A stretch of DNA of 64,000 bases from positions 28,414 through 92,413 of the forward strand of contig CAMCVN010000005.1 in the NCBI GenBank assembly GCA_945881845.1, given 5' to 3'. Within the stretch, counting starts at the first letter, position 1. Every line of letters starts with the position of its first letter. The notes beneath the pieces are model-generated. The model was not told the DNA's origin. It saw nothing but the letters and a program-made list of their open reading frames with translations, and ran no database searches. Both the position numbers and the translations under genes were made by a program. Shown piece after piece: positions 1 through 7,285 of the stretch. Origin of the DNA: Bifidobacterium breve. GTDB taxonomy: Bacteria > Actinomycetota > Thermoleophilia > Solirubrobacterales > Solirubrobacteraceae.

Positions 1-144
1 ACTGCTGATCTTGTTGCTGAGCTGAAGACGAGCGGTGACAACGTCACCTACGACACATTCCCGGGGCTAACGCACTCCGGTGTCGTAACCGATCCCGCAG
101 CAGGGGCAGTCGTCCTGGATTGGATCAAGGCGCGACTGCGCTAA
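1..144 (+). CDS. 3' end of a secretory lipase-like alpha/beta hydrolase (partial, upstream tandem copy)
   Basis: Reading frame 1 is open from the window edge to the TAA at 142-144 and gives 47 residues. They match the C-terminus of the complete hydrolase just downstream almost residue for residue, including the catalytic-histidine segment GLTHSGVV. The visible part therefore carries the His of the Ser-Asp-His triad; the rest lies outside the window. The DNA similarity continues past the stop codon, so the two genes are a tandem duplication. Whether the upstream copy is intact cannot be seen. Confidence 0.85.
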   Translation, partial: TADLVAELKTSGDNVTYDTFPGLTHSGVVTDPAAGAVVLDWIKARLR

Positions 145-158
145 ACAACGCGAAGCGG

Positions 159-180
159 CCTGCTCGATTCGCTGAGCAGG
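159..180 (+). terminator. Hairpin after the partial hydrolase gene, terminator-like
   Basis: CCTGCTC and GAGCAGG form a perfect 7-bp stem around an 8-base loop, 14 bases after the stop codon. No long T-run follows, so classical intrinsic termination is uncertain. An equivalent stem, partly held by G-U pairs, follows the second copy of the gene near 1498-1521. Confidence 0.45.
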
Positions 181-222
181 AGGCGCATCGCTGGACCGAT
201 CGGAGTAAAATTTTGTTCACGA

Positions 223-239
223 GTTGGCTTTGCGCCAAC
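223..239 (+). promoter_or_regulatory. Inverted repeat in the leader of the hydrolase gene
   Basis: GTTGGC and GCCAAC are perfect inverted 6-base arms separated by TTTGC. They lie between an AT-rich TAAAAT hexamer (206-211), a possible -10 box, and the Shine-Dalgarno of the gene starting at 263. An operator or a small RNA hairpin is possible. No binding protein can be named. Confidence 0.35.
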
Positions 240-262
240 CTGTTCAATCTCGGGGAGAGAAG

Positions 263-1483
263 ATGTCACTGAAGAACCGCAGCGTCCGTTTGCTAATCCT
301 GACCGTCTCAGCGACAGCGATGCTGCTGCCGGGCGCGTCGCTAGCTCAGGCCGGCATGCGAAAGGTGCCATTGGGAGACGCCTTCTACACGGCCACGGCC
401 ACGCAGATCAAGGCCGGAAAGCCCGGCACGGTCATCTGGTCGCGCGAAGTGAAGAAGACAGCCAACGGCCGCGTTGCCCTTCCCTCAGCGTCGAAGACGA
501 TCCTTGTGCTCTACCGCTCGCTCGATCCAAAGGGCAAGCCAATCGCCGTCTCCGGCACAATCGACCTACCCAAGGGCAAGGCTCCAAAGGGTGGCTTCAA
601 GTTCATCTCATGGGCCCACGGAACAGTTGGCGCTGCAGACGTCTGCGCGCCATCGCGCAACGTGGCTGGCGGACCGGCTGACGACTACATCACCTTCACG
701 AACGGGCGGGGCGACGGCTGGCTCAAGGCTGGATACGCCGTCCTGCGTACCGACTACGAAGGGCTCGGCACACCAAGGCGGCACCCCTACCTAATCGGCG
801 CCTCAGAGGGCCGCGGCGTAGTTGACATCGCACTCGCTGCACGCCAGCTCTACCCGACGCTAAGCAAGGACTGGCTAATCGGAGGCCACTCACAGGGCGG
901 CCAGGCATCTCTCTTCGCTGCGTCTCTCGCTCCGAAGCTGGCGCCGAAGCTCAACATGAAGGGCGTCTTCTCCTACTCTCCGGCCTCGCACCTCTACGAA
1001 CAGGGCAACGCAGTCAGCAACCTTGGCGATGATTTCAAGGGGCTGACAGCGCTGGCCGTGATGATCTTGTACAGCGCTGCGCGCGAATCGGGAGTTGATC
1101 CGAGCACGCTCGTCACTCCTCAGATCGCTGCCCTGCTGCCGAAGATTGAGCAGGTCTGCTCCTCGCAGCTCGGCGGCGTCGACATCTTCGGCGATATCGC
1201 GCCGAAGGACGTGCTCAAGGCAGGCGTAACGACGGCCAGCATTGATGCCGCGCTGAAGGCGATGAACCCGAACGTGAAGATCAAGGCTCCGGTTCTCATC
1301 GCTCAAGGACTCGGCGATACGACTGTCTTCCCGTTCTATACCGACCTTCTGGTCAATGAGCTGAAAAAGAGCGGCAACAAGGTCACCTACGACACATTCC
1401 CGGGGCTAACGCACTCCGGTGTCGTGACCGATCCAGCAGCAGCGGCAGCTGTCTTGGCTTGGATCAAGGCGCGACTGCGCTAA
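263..1483 (+). CDS. Secreted lipase-like alpha/beta hydrolase
   Basis: The 406-residue protein starts at an ATG preceded by a GGGGAGAGAAG ribosome binding site; an in-frame ATG 39 bases upstream lacks one. An N-terminal hydrophobic signal sequence ends near ASLAQA. The body resembles the actinobacterial secretory lipase (LIP) family: an early WAHGT oxyanion segment, the nucleophile elbow GHSQGG with Ser210, QGLGDTTV with Asp352, and GLTHSGV with His384. It should be an exported esterase or lipase; the substrate is unknown. It is the second copy of a tandem pair, and its stop codon overlaps the 3' end of the convergent SRPBCC gene. Confidence 0.85.
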   Translation: MSLKNRSVRLLILTVSATAMLLPGASLAQAGMRKVPLGDAFYTATATQIKAGKPGTVIWSREVKKTANGRVALPSASKTILVLYRSLDPKGKPIAVSGTIDLPKGKAPKGGFKFISWAHGTVGAADVCAPSRNVAGGPADDYITFTNGRGDGWLKAGYAVLRTDYEGLGTPRRHPYLIGASEGRGVVDIALAARQLYPTLSKDWLIGGHSQGGQASLFAASLAPKLAPKLNMKGVFSYSPASHLYEQGNAVSNLGDDFKGLTALAVMILYSAARESGVDPSTLVTPQIAALLPKIEQVCSSQLGGVDIFGDIAPKDVLKAGVTTASIDAALKAMNPNVKIKAPVLIAQGLGDTTVFPFYTDLLVNELKKSGNKVTYDTFPGLTHSGVVTDPAAAAAVLAWIKARLR

Positions 1484-1884
1484 CCAACGCGAAGAGGTTT
1501 GTTCGATTCGCTCAGCAGACGGCTCAGCAGAAGATCGACCAGCGGCCGGTAGCCGATCCGAAGCGCAGCTTCGATCGGCGCCGGCGCACTGATTTCGACG
1601 GCAACAGTGCAGCCCTCGACCGTCGGCTCGACGCGGTGGACCATCGCGGCCGGGCCAACCTGCCAGGTCCATGAGCGGCCCGGATCAACGGCAGTAATCG
1701 TCGCCGGTATCGGAACCACTCCGAGCAGCCGCGCGTAACCGCGCGCCCCGACTCGCACCTCGCCGTCCCCCAGCCCCCAAGCACCGCGAACGTGCGGCGC
1801 CCAACGCGACCATTCTTGGGGGCGTGAGATCAGCTCCCAGGCTCGCTGCTGATCGCCTCGGCCGCTGCGTTCGCAGACGAACAC
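1480..1884 (-). CDS. SRPBCC/START-like lipid- or polyketide-binding protein
   Basis: This 134-residue protein has the SRPBCC pattern: an early RAWELISRPQEWSRWAPHV segment, a central beta-rich stretch, WTWQVGP, and a C-terminal amphipathic helix. Family members are helix-grip proteins that bind hydrophobic ligands, or act as cyclases or aromatases. It starts at a GTG three bases after the stop of the tocopherol-cyclase-like gene, so the two form an operon. Its last codons overlap the convergent hydrolase stop. The tail of this gene was copied along with the hydrolase duplication: a matching antisense stretch lies at about 141-180. The ligand is unknown. Confidence 0.7.
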   Translation of the reverse strand: MFVCERSGRGDQQRAWELISRPQEWSRWAPHVRGAWGLGDGEVRVGARGYARLLGVVPIPATITAVDPGRSWTWQVGPAAMVHRVEPTVEGCTVAVEISAPAPIEAALRIGYRPLVDLLLSRLLSESNKPLRVG

Positions 1885-1887
1885 GGA

Positions 1888-2934
1888 TCAATCCTCGATA
1901 GCTGCGGCGTCCGCTGCATCGGCCGCCCCGCCGCGGCGCGTCACTTCTGCGCGAGCACGGTCTACTCCACCATGCTCGAGCGCCGCAAGTTCGCTAGTTC
2001 CGCGCCAGTGCACACGGCCGTGGCGGCGGACGGTGACGTGCATCTGGCCGCCAAGGTGCTCGATCGCCCCCGGCACGTTGCGCCGCTCGGCCGGCAGCGG
2101 CACCGGCAGCACGTGCGCCGCGCCAAGCGGTGCGTAGCCGTCGATCTCAACCTGCCACCGGGCACTACGGCCTCTAAGCCGCCAGTGCTCGTCGCCGACC
2201 TCGGCCTCAACCGGCGAGAAGCCTGGGTCGCCCAAGCGAATCAGCGTTCCATCTGGAAGCGAGACGACGATCGCAGTGACCTCGACGCTCAGCGGCCCGG
2301 GTTCGATAATCCCGCCGGCAAAGGCGACGCAGACCTGCGGCTCGGCGAAGCCCTGCGCCTGCCCCCACCACCATGCTGGCGGAAAGCCGCCCTTGCCCCA
2401 GTTCTTCTCGGCGTAGACCTGAGCGCCCTCGAACTCCCAAAGATCGTCGCCCAGTCGCGCGCTGCCGCTGGCACTGCCACCAAGCAGCCACGGATGCCAG
2501 TACTGGTTGAGCGCCGGCACCGACTGGAAGATGCTCGAGCCGCCGAGCACTTGGCGCGGCCAAGGGCGCGCGTTGTCGATCCGTAGGTCCAGCTGAGCGT
2601 CTGGACCAAGGTCAACCTTCACGCGGTCCGGGCCGGCAACGAAGGCTTCTCCGGCCGACGCGCCGAGCTGGTCCCAGTCGGCCGCGGCCTGCGGATGGGC
2701 GACGGTTCGCAGGAACCGATTCGGGTAGCCGGCAAGGCCCAAAGTTGCCCAGTGGCCGTCGGCGGCGCGGTTGACTCCGATCAGAGCGATCACTACGCGC
2801 CCGCTCTCGGGGTCGGTGATGCGCCAGAAGTAACCCTCCATCGCGACGCCGTGGTAGGCGAGCTGATCACCGAAGGGAAGATCGGCGCCGCCGCCGCGGT
2901 AGGCGCGCAGTAGAGCTTGAAGTGGAGATGCCAT
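1888..2934 (-). CDS. Tocopherol cyclase-like protein
   Basis: The 348-residue protein carries the signature AEKNWGKGGFPPAWWWGQAQ and the N-terminal YHGVAMEGYFWRI region typical of the tocopherol cyclase family (Pfam Tocopherol_cycl). In plants and cyanobacteria that enzyme closes the chromanol ring of tocopherol. In heterotrophic actinobacteria the family's substrate is not established, so the reaction here is open. It is transcribed with the downstream SRPBCC gene, which could bind the same hydrophobic ligand. A TAGGTT hexamer sits six bases before the ATG and there is no ribosome binding site, suggesting a leaderless message. An inverted repeat AGGGAA/TTCCCT (2947-2965) lies directly upstream. 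Confidence 0.75.
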   Translation of the reverse strand: MASPLQALLRAYRGGGADLPFGDQLAYHGVAMEGYFWRITDPESGRVVIALIGVNRAADGHWATLGLAGYPNRFLRTVAHPQAAADWDQLGASAGEAFVAGPDRVKVDLGPDAQLDLRIDNARPWPRQVLGGSSIFQSVPALNQYWHPWLLGGSASGSARLGDDLWEFEGAQVYAEKNWGKGGFPPAWWWGQAQGFAEPQVCVAFAGGIIEPGPLSVEVTAIVVSLPDGTLIRLGDPGFSPVEAEVGDEHWRLRGRSARWQVEIDGYAPLGAAHVLPVPLPAERRNVPGAIEHLGGQMHVTVRRHGRVHWRGTSELAALEHGGVDRARAEVTRRGGAADAADAAAIED

Positions 2935-2940
2935 ATGTGA

Positions 2941-2946
2941 AACCTA
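2941..2946 (-). promoter_or_regulatory. -10 box of a likely leaderless transcript (tocopherol cyclase-like gene)
   Basis: TAGGTT on the minus strand ends exactly six bases before the ATG at 2934, with no Shine-Dalgarno. The same TANNNT-six-base-start arrangement recurs at seven other genes in the window. Confidence 0.5.
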
Positions 2947-3039
2947 AGGGAACTCGCCCTTCCCTATGCGCCCAGTCTGCCGTAGGTTGTTGGAGCAGTT
3001 AGAACTTTCGCAACCGAAACCCACTAGGAGGACAAAGAT

Positions 3040-3519
3040 ATGACTGATGACCGGATTGAAGACGACATCGAAATCGTCGCCGCAGCAGAAGACCAGCTTG
3101 AAGCCGACGCCGACCTCGTCGCCGAGGCAATTGTTGGTCTAGAGGTCGAAGCTGAGATCGTCGCAGCGGCCGAAGATGAGCTGCTGGCCGAAGCTGAGAT
3201 CGTCGCTGGCGCAGAAGAACAGCTACTCGCTGACGCGGCGTTGGTCGAGGCCGTGGCCGCCGACCCTAACGCTGACCCGGCGCTGGTTGCAGCCGCCGAG
3301 GGTGCACTACTCGAAGAGGCCGAGATTGTCGCCGCCGCCGAAGATCAGCTGATCGAAGACGCCGTGATCGTCGCCGCCGCAGAGGAACAGCTGCTCGAAG
3401 ACGCCGAAGCGGTCGCCGAAGGGATCGAAATTGTCGAAGCCGAGGCTGAGATCGTTGATGCTGCCGAGAAGGAGCTAACGGCCGAGATCATCGAAGACGC
3501 GCTCGACGAGAAGGAGTAA
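3040..3519 (+). CDS. Hyper-acidic protein made of ten 14-residue repeats
   Basis: I do not recognise this 159-residue protein. After ten leading residues it consists of ten consecutive 14-residue units with consensus EIVAAAEDQLLEDA, then a nine-residue acidic tail. The fourth-from-start to sixth units include one divergent copy, ALVEAVAADPNADP, still exactly 14 long. Composition is dominated by Ala, Glu, Asp, Val, Ile and Leu with almost no basic residues, so the predicted charge is strongly negative. There is no signal peptide or membrane segment. A strong AGGAGG ribosome binding site lies nine bases upstream of the ATG, suggesting high expression. Two-heptad helical packing is one possible structure. 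It stands alone between divergent and convergent neighbours. Confidence 0.8.
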   Translation: MTDDRIEDDIEIVAAAEDQLEADADLVAEAIVGLEVEAEIVAAAEDELLAEAEIVAGAEEQLLADAALVEAVAADPNADPALVAAAEGALLEEAEIVAAAEDQLIEDAVIVAAAEEQLLEDAEAVAEGIEIVEAEAEIVDAAEKELTAEIIEDALDEKE

Positions 3520-3528
3520 CGGCGGCGG

Positions 3529-4950
3529 CTAAACGCCGCTATTGACCTCGACGCGGCCGCTCTTTGCAGCCGCCTTCAGGGCTTCGAAGTCGCGCTCGTT
3601 CTGATCTGCGTAAGCGTCGCCGAACGCTGCCAGTGATTCAGCGAAGATTGCCCCGCTACCGAGGTAGCCGGCGATCATCGCTGCGTCACCGGAGCGCGCG
3701 TGCGCGTGCGCCAAGACGCCGCCGCAGAGAGCGCCGTAGCGGGCCAGGCGCACGGCGTCCATCTTCTCAACGTCGACCGAGCCCTTCATGTCGCGGAGCT
3801 GGCGCATGTAGTAATGCTTCTTCGCGCCGCCGCTGCCGGTAGCCCAGCCGAGGAAGGGGTCGCTCGCCGACTGCATGATCCGCTGGCCGCGTACGACGCG
3901 CTCACCTTCCTGCTTGTAATCACTCTTGCCGGCGTAGGGGGCGAGAACCGACTGCTGCGCCTCCTTGAACTGCAGGAATAGTGGATCTTGATCGCTGTCA
4001 CCCATCAGCAGCATCATGAAGGCCTGCGTACCTACCGAACCGACGCCGACGACCTTGCGCGCAAAGTCGGCGCGGCGGTAGCGGCTAATCACGATTCTGC
4101 GATCCGCTTCGAGCGTATCGAGGTAGTCGCTGTAGGCCGTGTCGACGAGCTTCTCGAGCTCCTTGACCATCCCAAGCGGGATCGGAACAATCACCGGCGG
4201 GTCGGGCATGATCTTGAAGCCGTCCTTGGTCTTCGTGGCAAAACGCGCGAGCGCGCCGAGGTTGGTCTTGGTCTCGGCCTTGGCGGCGATCTTGCCGATC
4301 CGCTTCGCAGCGTCTTCGTCGCCGCTCTCGCCAACTGCGGTGAGGATGTTCGACATATCGACGCGGTCGTACCAGACCTGAAGGAACGGCAGCTCGGCAA
4401 GCTCCGCCATCCGAGCCTGGTACCTGGCTGCCGTTGCCTGAGCTGCGTTGCGGGCTTCATTCGCCTTCAAGCCGTTGTCGCGGGCAGCGATCGTGATGCT
4501 GGCAACGAGCCGCTTGAGATCCCACTCGAACGGGGCCGGGAGCGTCTCATCGAAGTCGTTAAGGTCGAAGACAAGGCTGCGGTCGGGGGCGGCGTAGGTG
4601 CCGAAGTTGAGCAGGTGCGCGTCACCGCAGCACTGCACACGCATCTCTGTCGTCGGCGTGTGGGCAAGGTCCCAGGCCATGATTCCAGCGCCGCCGCGGT
4701 AGAAGGTGCCTGGCGTGACAAGCATCCGGCCGTAGCGGATCGGAACGAGGTCGGGCACGCGCTGGGCGGCCTGCGCTTCAAGAATTGTGACCGGGTCGGG
4801 GCGGTCTGCCGGAGCCGTCCATTCGGCGTGAGCACTGCGCGGGACGTCCTTGCGCAGCGCTGCTCCGGCCTCGTACTTGGCTTCAGTAATCGGCGACAGC
4901 GAAACCGGCTCTTCGCTCTGCTCTGACTTGTTCTTCTTCTTCTTGGCCAT
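3529..4950 (-). CDS. DUF2252 family protein
   Basis: The 473-residue protein shows the DUF2252 hallmarks: FYRGGAGIMAWDLA, VQCCGDAHLLNFG, FDLNDFDETLPAPFEWDLKR and a C-terminal GVLAHAHARSGD. The family's biochemical function is not known to me. The start chosen is the ATG of MAKKKKNK, which follows a GGAGG motif and lies eight bases after the stop of the upstream glycosyltransferase; reading further upstream would run into that gene. The Lys-rich N-terminus is probably disordered. The close spacing suggests co-transcription with the glycosyltransferase. Confidence 0.85.
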   Translation of the reverse strand: MAKKKKNKSEQSEEPVSLSPITEAKYEAGAALRKDVPRSAHAEWTAPADRPDPVTILEAQAAQRVPDLVPIRYGRMLVTPGTFYRGGAGIMAWDLAHTPTTEMRVQCCGDAHLLNFGTYAAPDRSLVFDLNDFDETLPAPFEWDLKRLVASITIAARDNGLKANEARNAAQATAARYQARMAELAELPFLQVWYDRVDMSNILTAVGESGDEDAAKRIGKIAAKAETKTNLGALARFATKTKDGFKIMPDPPVIVPIPLGMVKELEKLVDTAYSDYLDTLEADRRIVISRYRRADFARKVVGVGSVGTQAFMMLLMGDSDQDPLFLQFKEAQQSVLAPYAGKSDYKQEGERVVRGQRIMQSASDPFLGWATGSGGAKKHYYMRQLRDMKGSVDVEKMDAVRLARYGALCGGVLAHAHARSGDAAMIAGYLGSGAIFAESLAAFGDAYADQNERDFEALKAAAKSGRVEVNSGV

Positions 4951-4958
4951 TGGGCTGA

Positions 4959-5651
4959 TCAACCTCCGAATCGGAAACGAATTAGCGCTGCGACGGCCGC
5001 AAAGCCATCTCGCCACGTGATCTTCTTGCCTTCCTCATAGGTACGACCGTAGTAAGAGATTGCCACCTCAAAGAGGCGGATGTTCTTGTGGCGCAGAACC
5101 TTGGCCGTCACTTCAGGCTCGAAGGCAAAGTCGTTCGAAACAAGCTTGATCGAGCGGACCAAGTCGCCGTTGAAGGCCTTGTAGCCAACCTCCATGTCGC
5201 TGATCGTCGTGTTGTAGAGAATGTTCGTCAGCAGCGAAAGGAAGCGATTGCCCGCGTAGTGCCAGAAGAGGTGCGCTCGCTGAGTCTCGCCGCCACGGAA
5301 GCGCGTGCCGTAGACAACATCGGCAACGCCGTCAAAGAGCGGCGCCAGCAGCTTCGGAATGTCCGACGGGTCGTACTCAAGGTCGGCATCCTGAATCATC
5401 ACGAAGTCGCCGGTCGAGGCGTTGATCCCGGTACGCACGGCGGCACCCTTGCCCTGGTTGCGTTCGTGGACGATCAGGCGCAGCCCAGGGATTTCCGACT
5501 CGAGCCCACCGACGACCTCGACGGTTTCATCGATCGACCCGTCATCAACGACGAGGATCTCAAGATCGAAGTCAAGTTCCGTCAGCCGGCGCAGAACCTG
5601 CTCTATGGTCCTGGCCTCGTTGTAGGCCGGAACAATCACGGTGACGCGCAT
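4959..5651 (-). CDS. Family 2 glycosyltransferase (polyprenol-phosphate type)
   Basis: The 230-residue single-domain protein begins VTVIVPAYNEARTIEQVL and contains VVDDGSIDET, the metal-binding DAD of QDADLEYDP, and the acceptor-side RTYEEGKKITWRDG. This is the pattern of GT-A family 2 enzymes related to dolichol-phosphate mannosyltransferase, which charge a polyprenyl phosphate with a sugar from a nucleotide sugar. No membrane segment is present. The ATG follows a good GAGGATCAA ribosome binding site, so an in-frame start 54 bases upstream is not needed. It lies just downstream of tRNA-fMet and is probably co-transcribed with the DUF2252 gene. Confidence 0.85.
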   Translation of the reverse strand: MRVTVIVPAYNEARTIEQVLRRLTELDFDLEILVVDDGSIDETVEVVGGLESEIPGLRLIVHERNQGKGAAVRTGINASTGDFVMIQDADLEYDPSDIPKLLAPLFDGVADVVYGTRFRGGETQRAHLFWHYAGNRFLSLLTNILYNTTISDMEVGYKAFNGDLVRSIKLVSNDFAFEPEVTAKVLRHKNIRLFEVAISYYGRTYEEGKKITWRDGFAAVAALIRFRFGG

Positions 5652-5726
5652 TTGATCCTCTTCGTGCTTGGTCGCTGACGGTCTTTGCGAAACAGGACAA
5701 GCCAACGAACCGCCAGCTTCCCTAAA

Positions 5727-5800
<74 letters not shown>

Positions 5801-5849
5801 ACGTGTTGCTAAGGCTAGCAGCGAAGTGAACGCGGCGTAGGCAGTGAAA

Positions 5850-7241
5850 TTAGACGACCGCGACGCGCGCGATTGTCGTTGCCGACTGGTAATAGAGGTC
5901 GCGGCCGAAGCCCGGCGCCGGAAAGAGGTAGCCCTGGCAGGGCGACGGCACATCAACGCGCGCTTTGTCAACGCCGCTGTCGAGGTCGAGCACGACTAGC
6001 TGATCATTGCCGAGCGCGACAGCGTTCTTGCGTACCAGCGCAAACTTGCCAAGCGCTTGCAGCATTGGGCGCGTGACGCGCCGCACCAGCGGGTGGCGCA
6101 TCAGCTTCGGCTGCTTCCAATCCTGCACAACAAGCTCGCGCGTGTCGGGGTAGAGAATCAGATGGCCGGCGTGGGCGAAACCGTCGCGGCGCCAGAGCTC
6201 TTCCATCCGGTCGCCGACGAGCCGCCAAGCGCGCAGCACGGCGTTACCAGCGTCGTAGGCGATCACAACGCCACCGACTGGATCCCAAGCCGGCGGGTTC
6301 GATTCAGTTCCGTACGCCAGCCCGCTGATCTCGGTCGAGTCGATCTTTGAAGCATCGTCGCGCCGCGCCCACCAGAGGCGTACAGGGTCAGGGGCTGTGC
6401 CGCAGTCGAGCATCGTCACGTCGGTGTCGTTCTGACCGTTGTCCATCCAGAGCACGTGCTCGTCGGTAATCACCGGATCCCAGCCGAAGCTGCGGCCGGG
6501 CGCGGGGCCGTAGGAAGGCTGCCAATCCTCGTCGACGACGATCTTGCCTGCGGCGCGATCGAGATGGAGGCGGAAGACCTTCGTCGTGCCGATCACAAAG
6601 ACGTTCTCGCCGTCGCTGCAGAGCCTGCCGATCGAAGGTTCCGGCAGCGTCAGCGGCTCGGCGACCGGCAGCAGCGTCAGCGGGTCGAGGATCGAGACGG
6701 TCGACGGGGCAAGGCCGACCGGCGCGTCGCAATCCTTCGTCACCAATTCGCCGCCGTTCAGGATCACGAACGAGTTGTGCGGCCTAGCGACGGGAAGCTT
6801 GTGCGAGGCGAGAACTTCAAGCTCGGGCGTTAGCCGGTGCGCCCAGCCACCAAAAACCATGTAGATGTCGCCGTTGGCGTGGCAGCCAATTCCACCGGGC
6901 CAGTAAGGGCCACCGGGAAGCTTCGGCGTTGAGGCGGTCACTTCAAGCGTGATCGGATCGAGCTTCTCGGTCCAGCCGCGCACCGGCGCCGCCTGCGCGC
7001 CACCGGTCCATGGCATCTCATGGCGCAGCGCGTAGAGCTCGCCTTCGTTGCGGCGGATCACCATGTCGCTGGCGAAGGCGTCCTTGACCGCGGTTACCTC
7101 GAGTCGCTCGCCGGGCTGAATTCCAAGACCAGGCTGGCCGCCGGCGCAGCACCAGCGCTGTGAGCCGCCGTCCTCGCTGCTCCATGGCGTTGGCCAGTAC
7201 TGACCAACCTCGTCTACTGGAATCTGCGCTTGGTCGGTCAT
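5850..7241 (-). CDS. Propeller-like protein of unknown function
   Basis: The 463-residue protein has no signal peptide or membrane segment. It contains repeated short beta-type stretches separated by turn motifs, such as GGIGCHANGDIYMVFGGWAHRL, read in the order expected of a beta-propeller, and several Trp-rich segments. Its N-terminus (WPTPWSSEDGGSQRWCCAGG) is distinctive but I cannot assign it to a family. A TAGCCT hexamer lies nine bases before the ATG. It is followed 44 bases upstream on the same strand by the DUF1254/DUF1214 gene, so the two may be co-transcribed. The propeller call is inference from sequence pattern only. Confidence 0.55.
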   Translation of the reverse strand: MTDQAQIPVDEVGQYWPTPWSSEDGGSQRWCCAGGQPGLGIQPGERLEVTAVKDAFASDMVIRRNEGELYALRHEMPWTGGAQAAPVRGWTEKLDPITLEVTASTPKLPGGPYWPGGIGCHANGDIYMVFGGWAHRLTPELEVLASHKLPVARPHNSFVILNGGELVTKDCDAPVGLAPSTVSILDPLTLLPVAEPLTLPEPSIGRLCSDGENVFVIGTTKVFRLHLDRAAGKIVVDEDWQPSYGPAPGRSFGWDPVITDEHVLWMDNGQNDTDVTMLDCGTAPDPVRLWWARRDDASKIDSTEISGLAYGTESNPPAWDPVGGVVIAYDAGNAVLRAWRLVGDRMEELWRRDGFAHAGHLILYPDTRELVVQDWKQPKLMRHPLVRRVTRPMLQALGKFALVRKNAVALGNDQLVVLDLDSGVDKARVDVPSPCQGYLFPAPGFGRDLYYQSATTIARVAVV

Positions 7242-7285
7242 CGGCCAGCGAGGCTATTCGAGCCCGCTGGCAAGGTGCGTCGCGG

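Noticed and set aside
3988..4926. A 312-residue plus-strand open frame over the DUF2252 gene
   Set aside because: The minus-strand product has the full DUF2252 signature; the plus frame has no recognisable motif or start signal.
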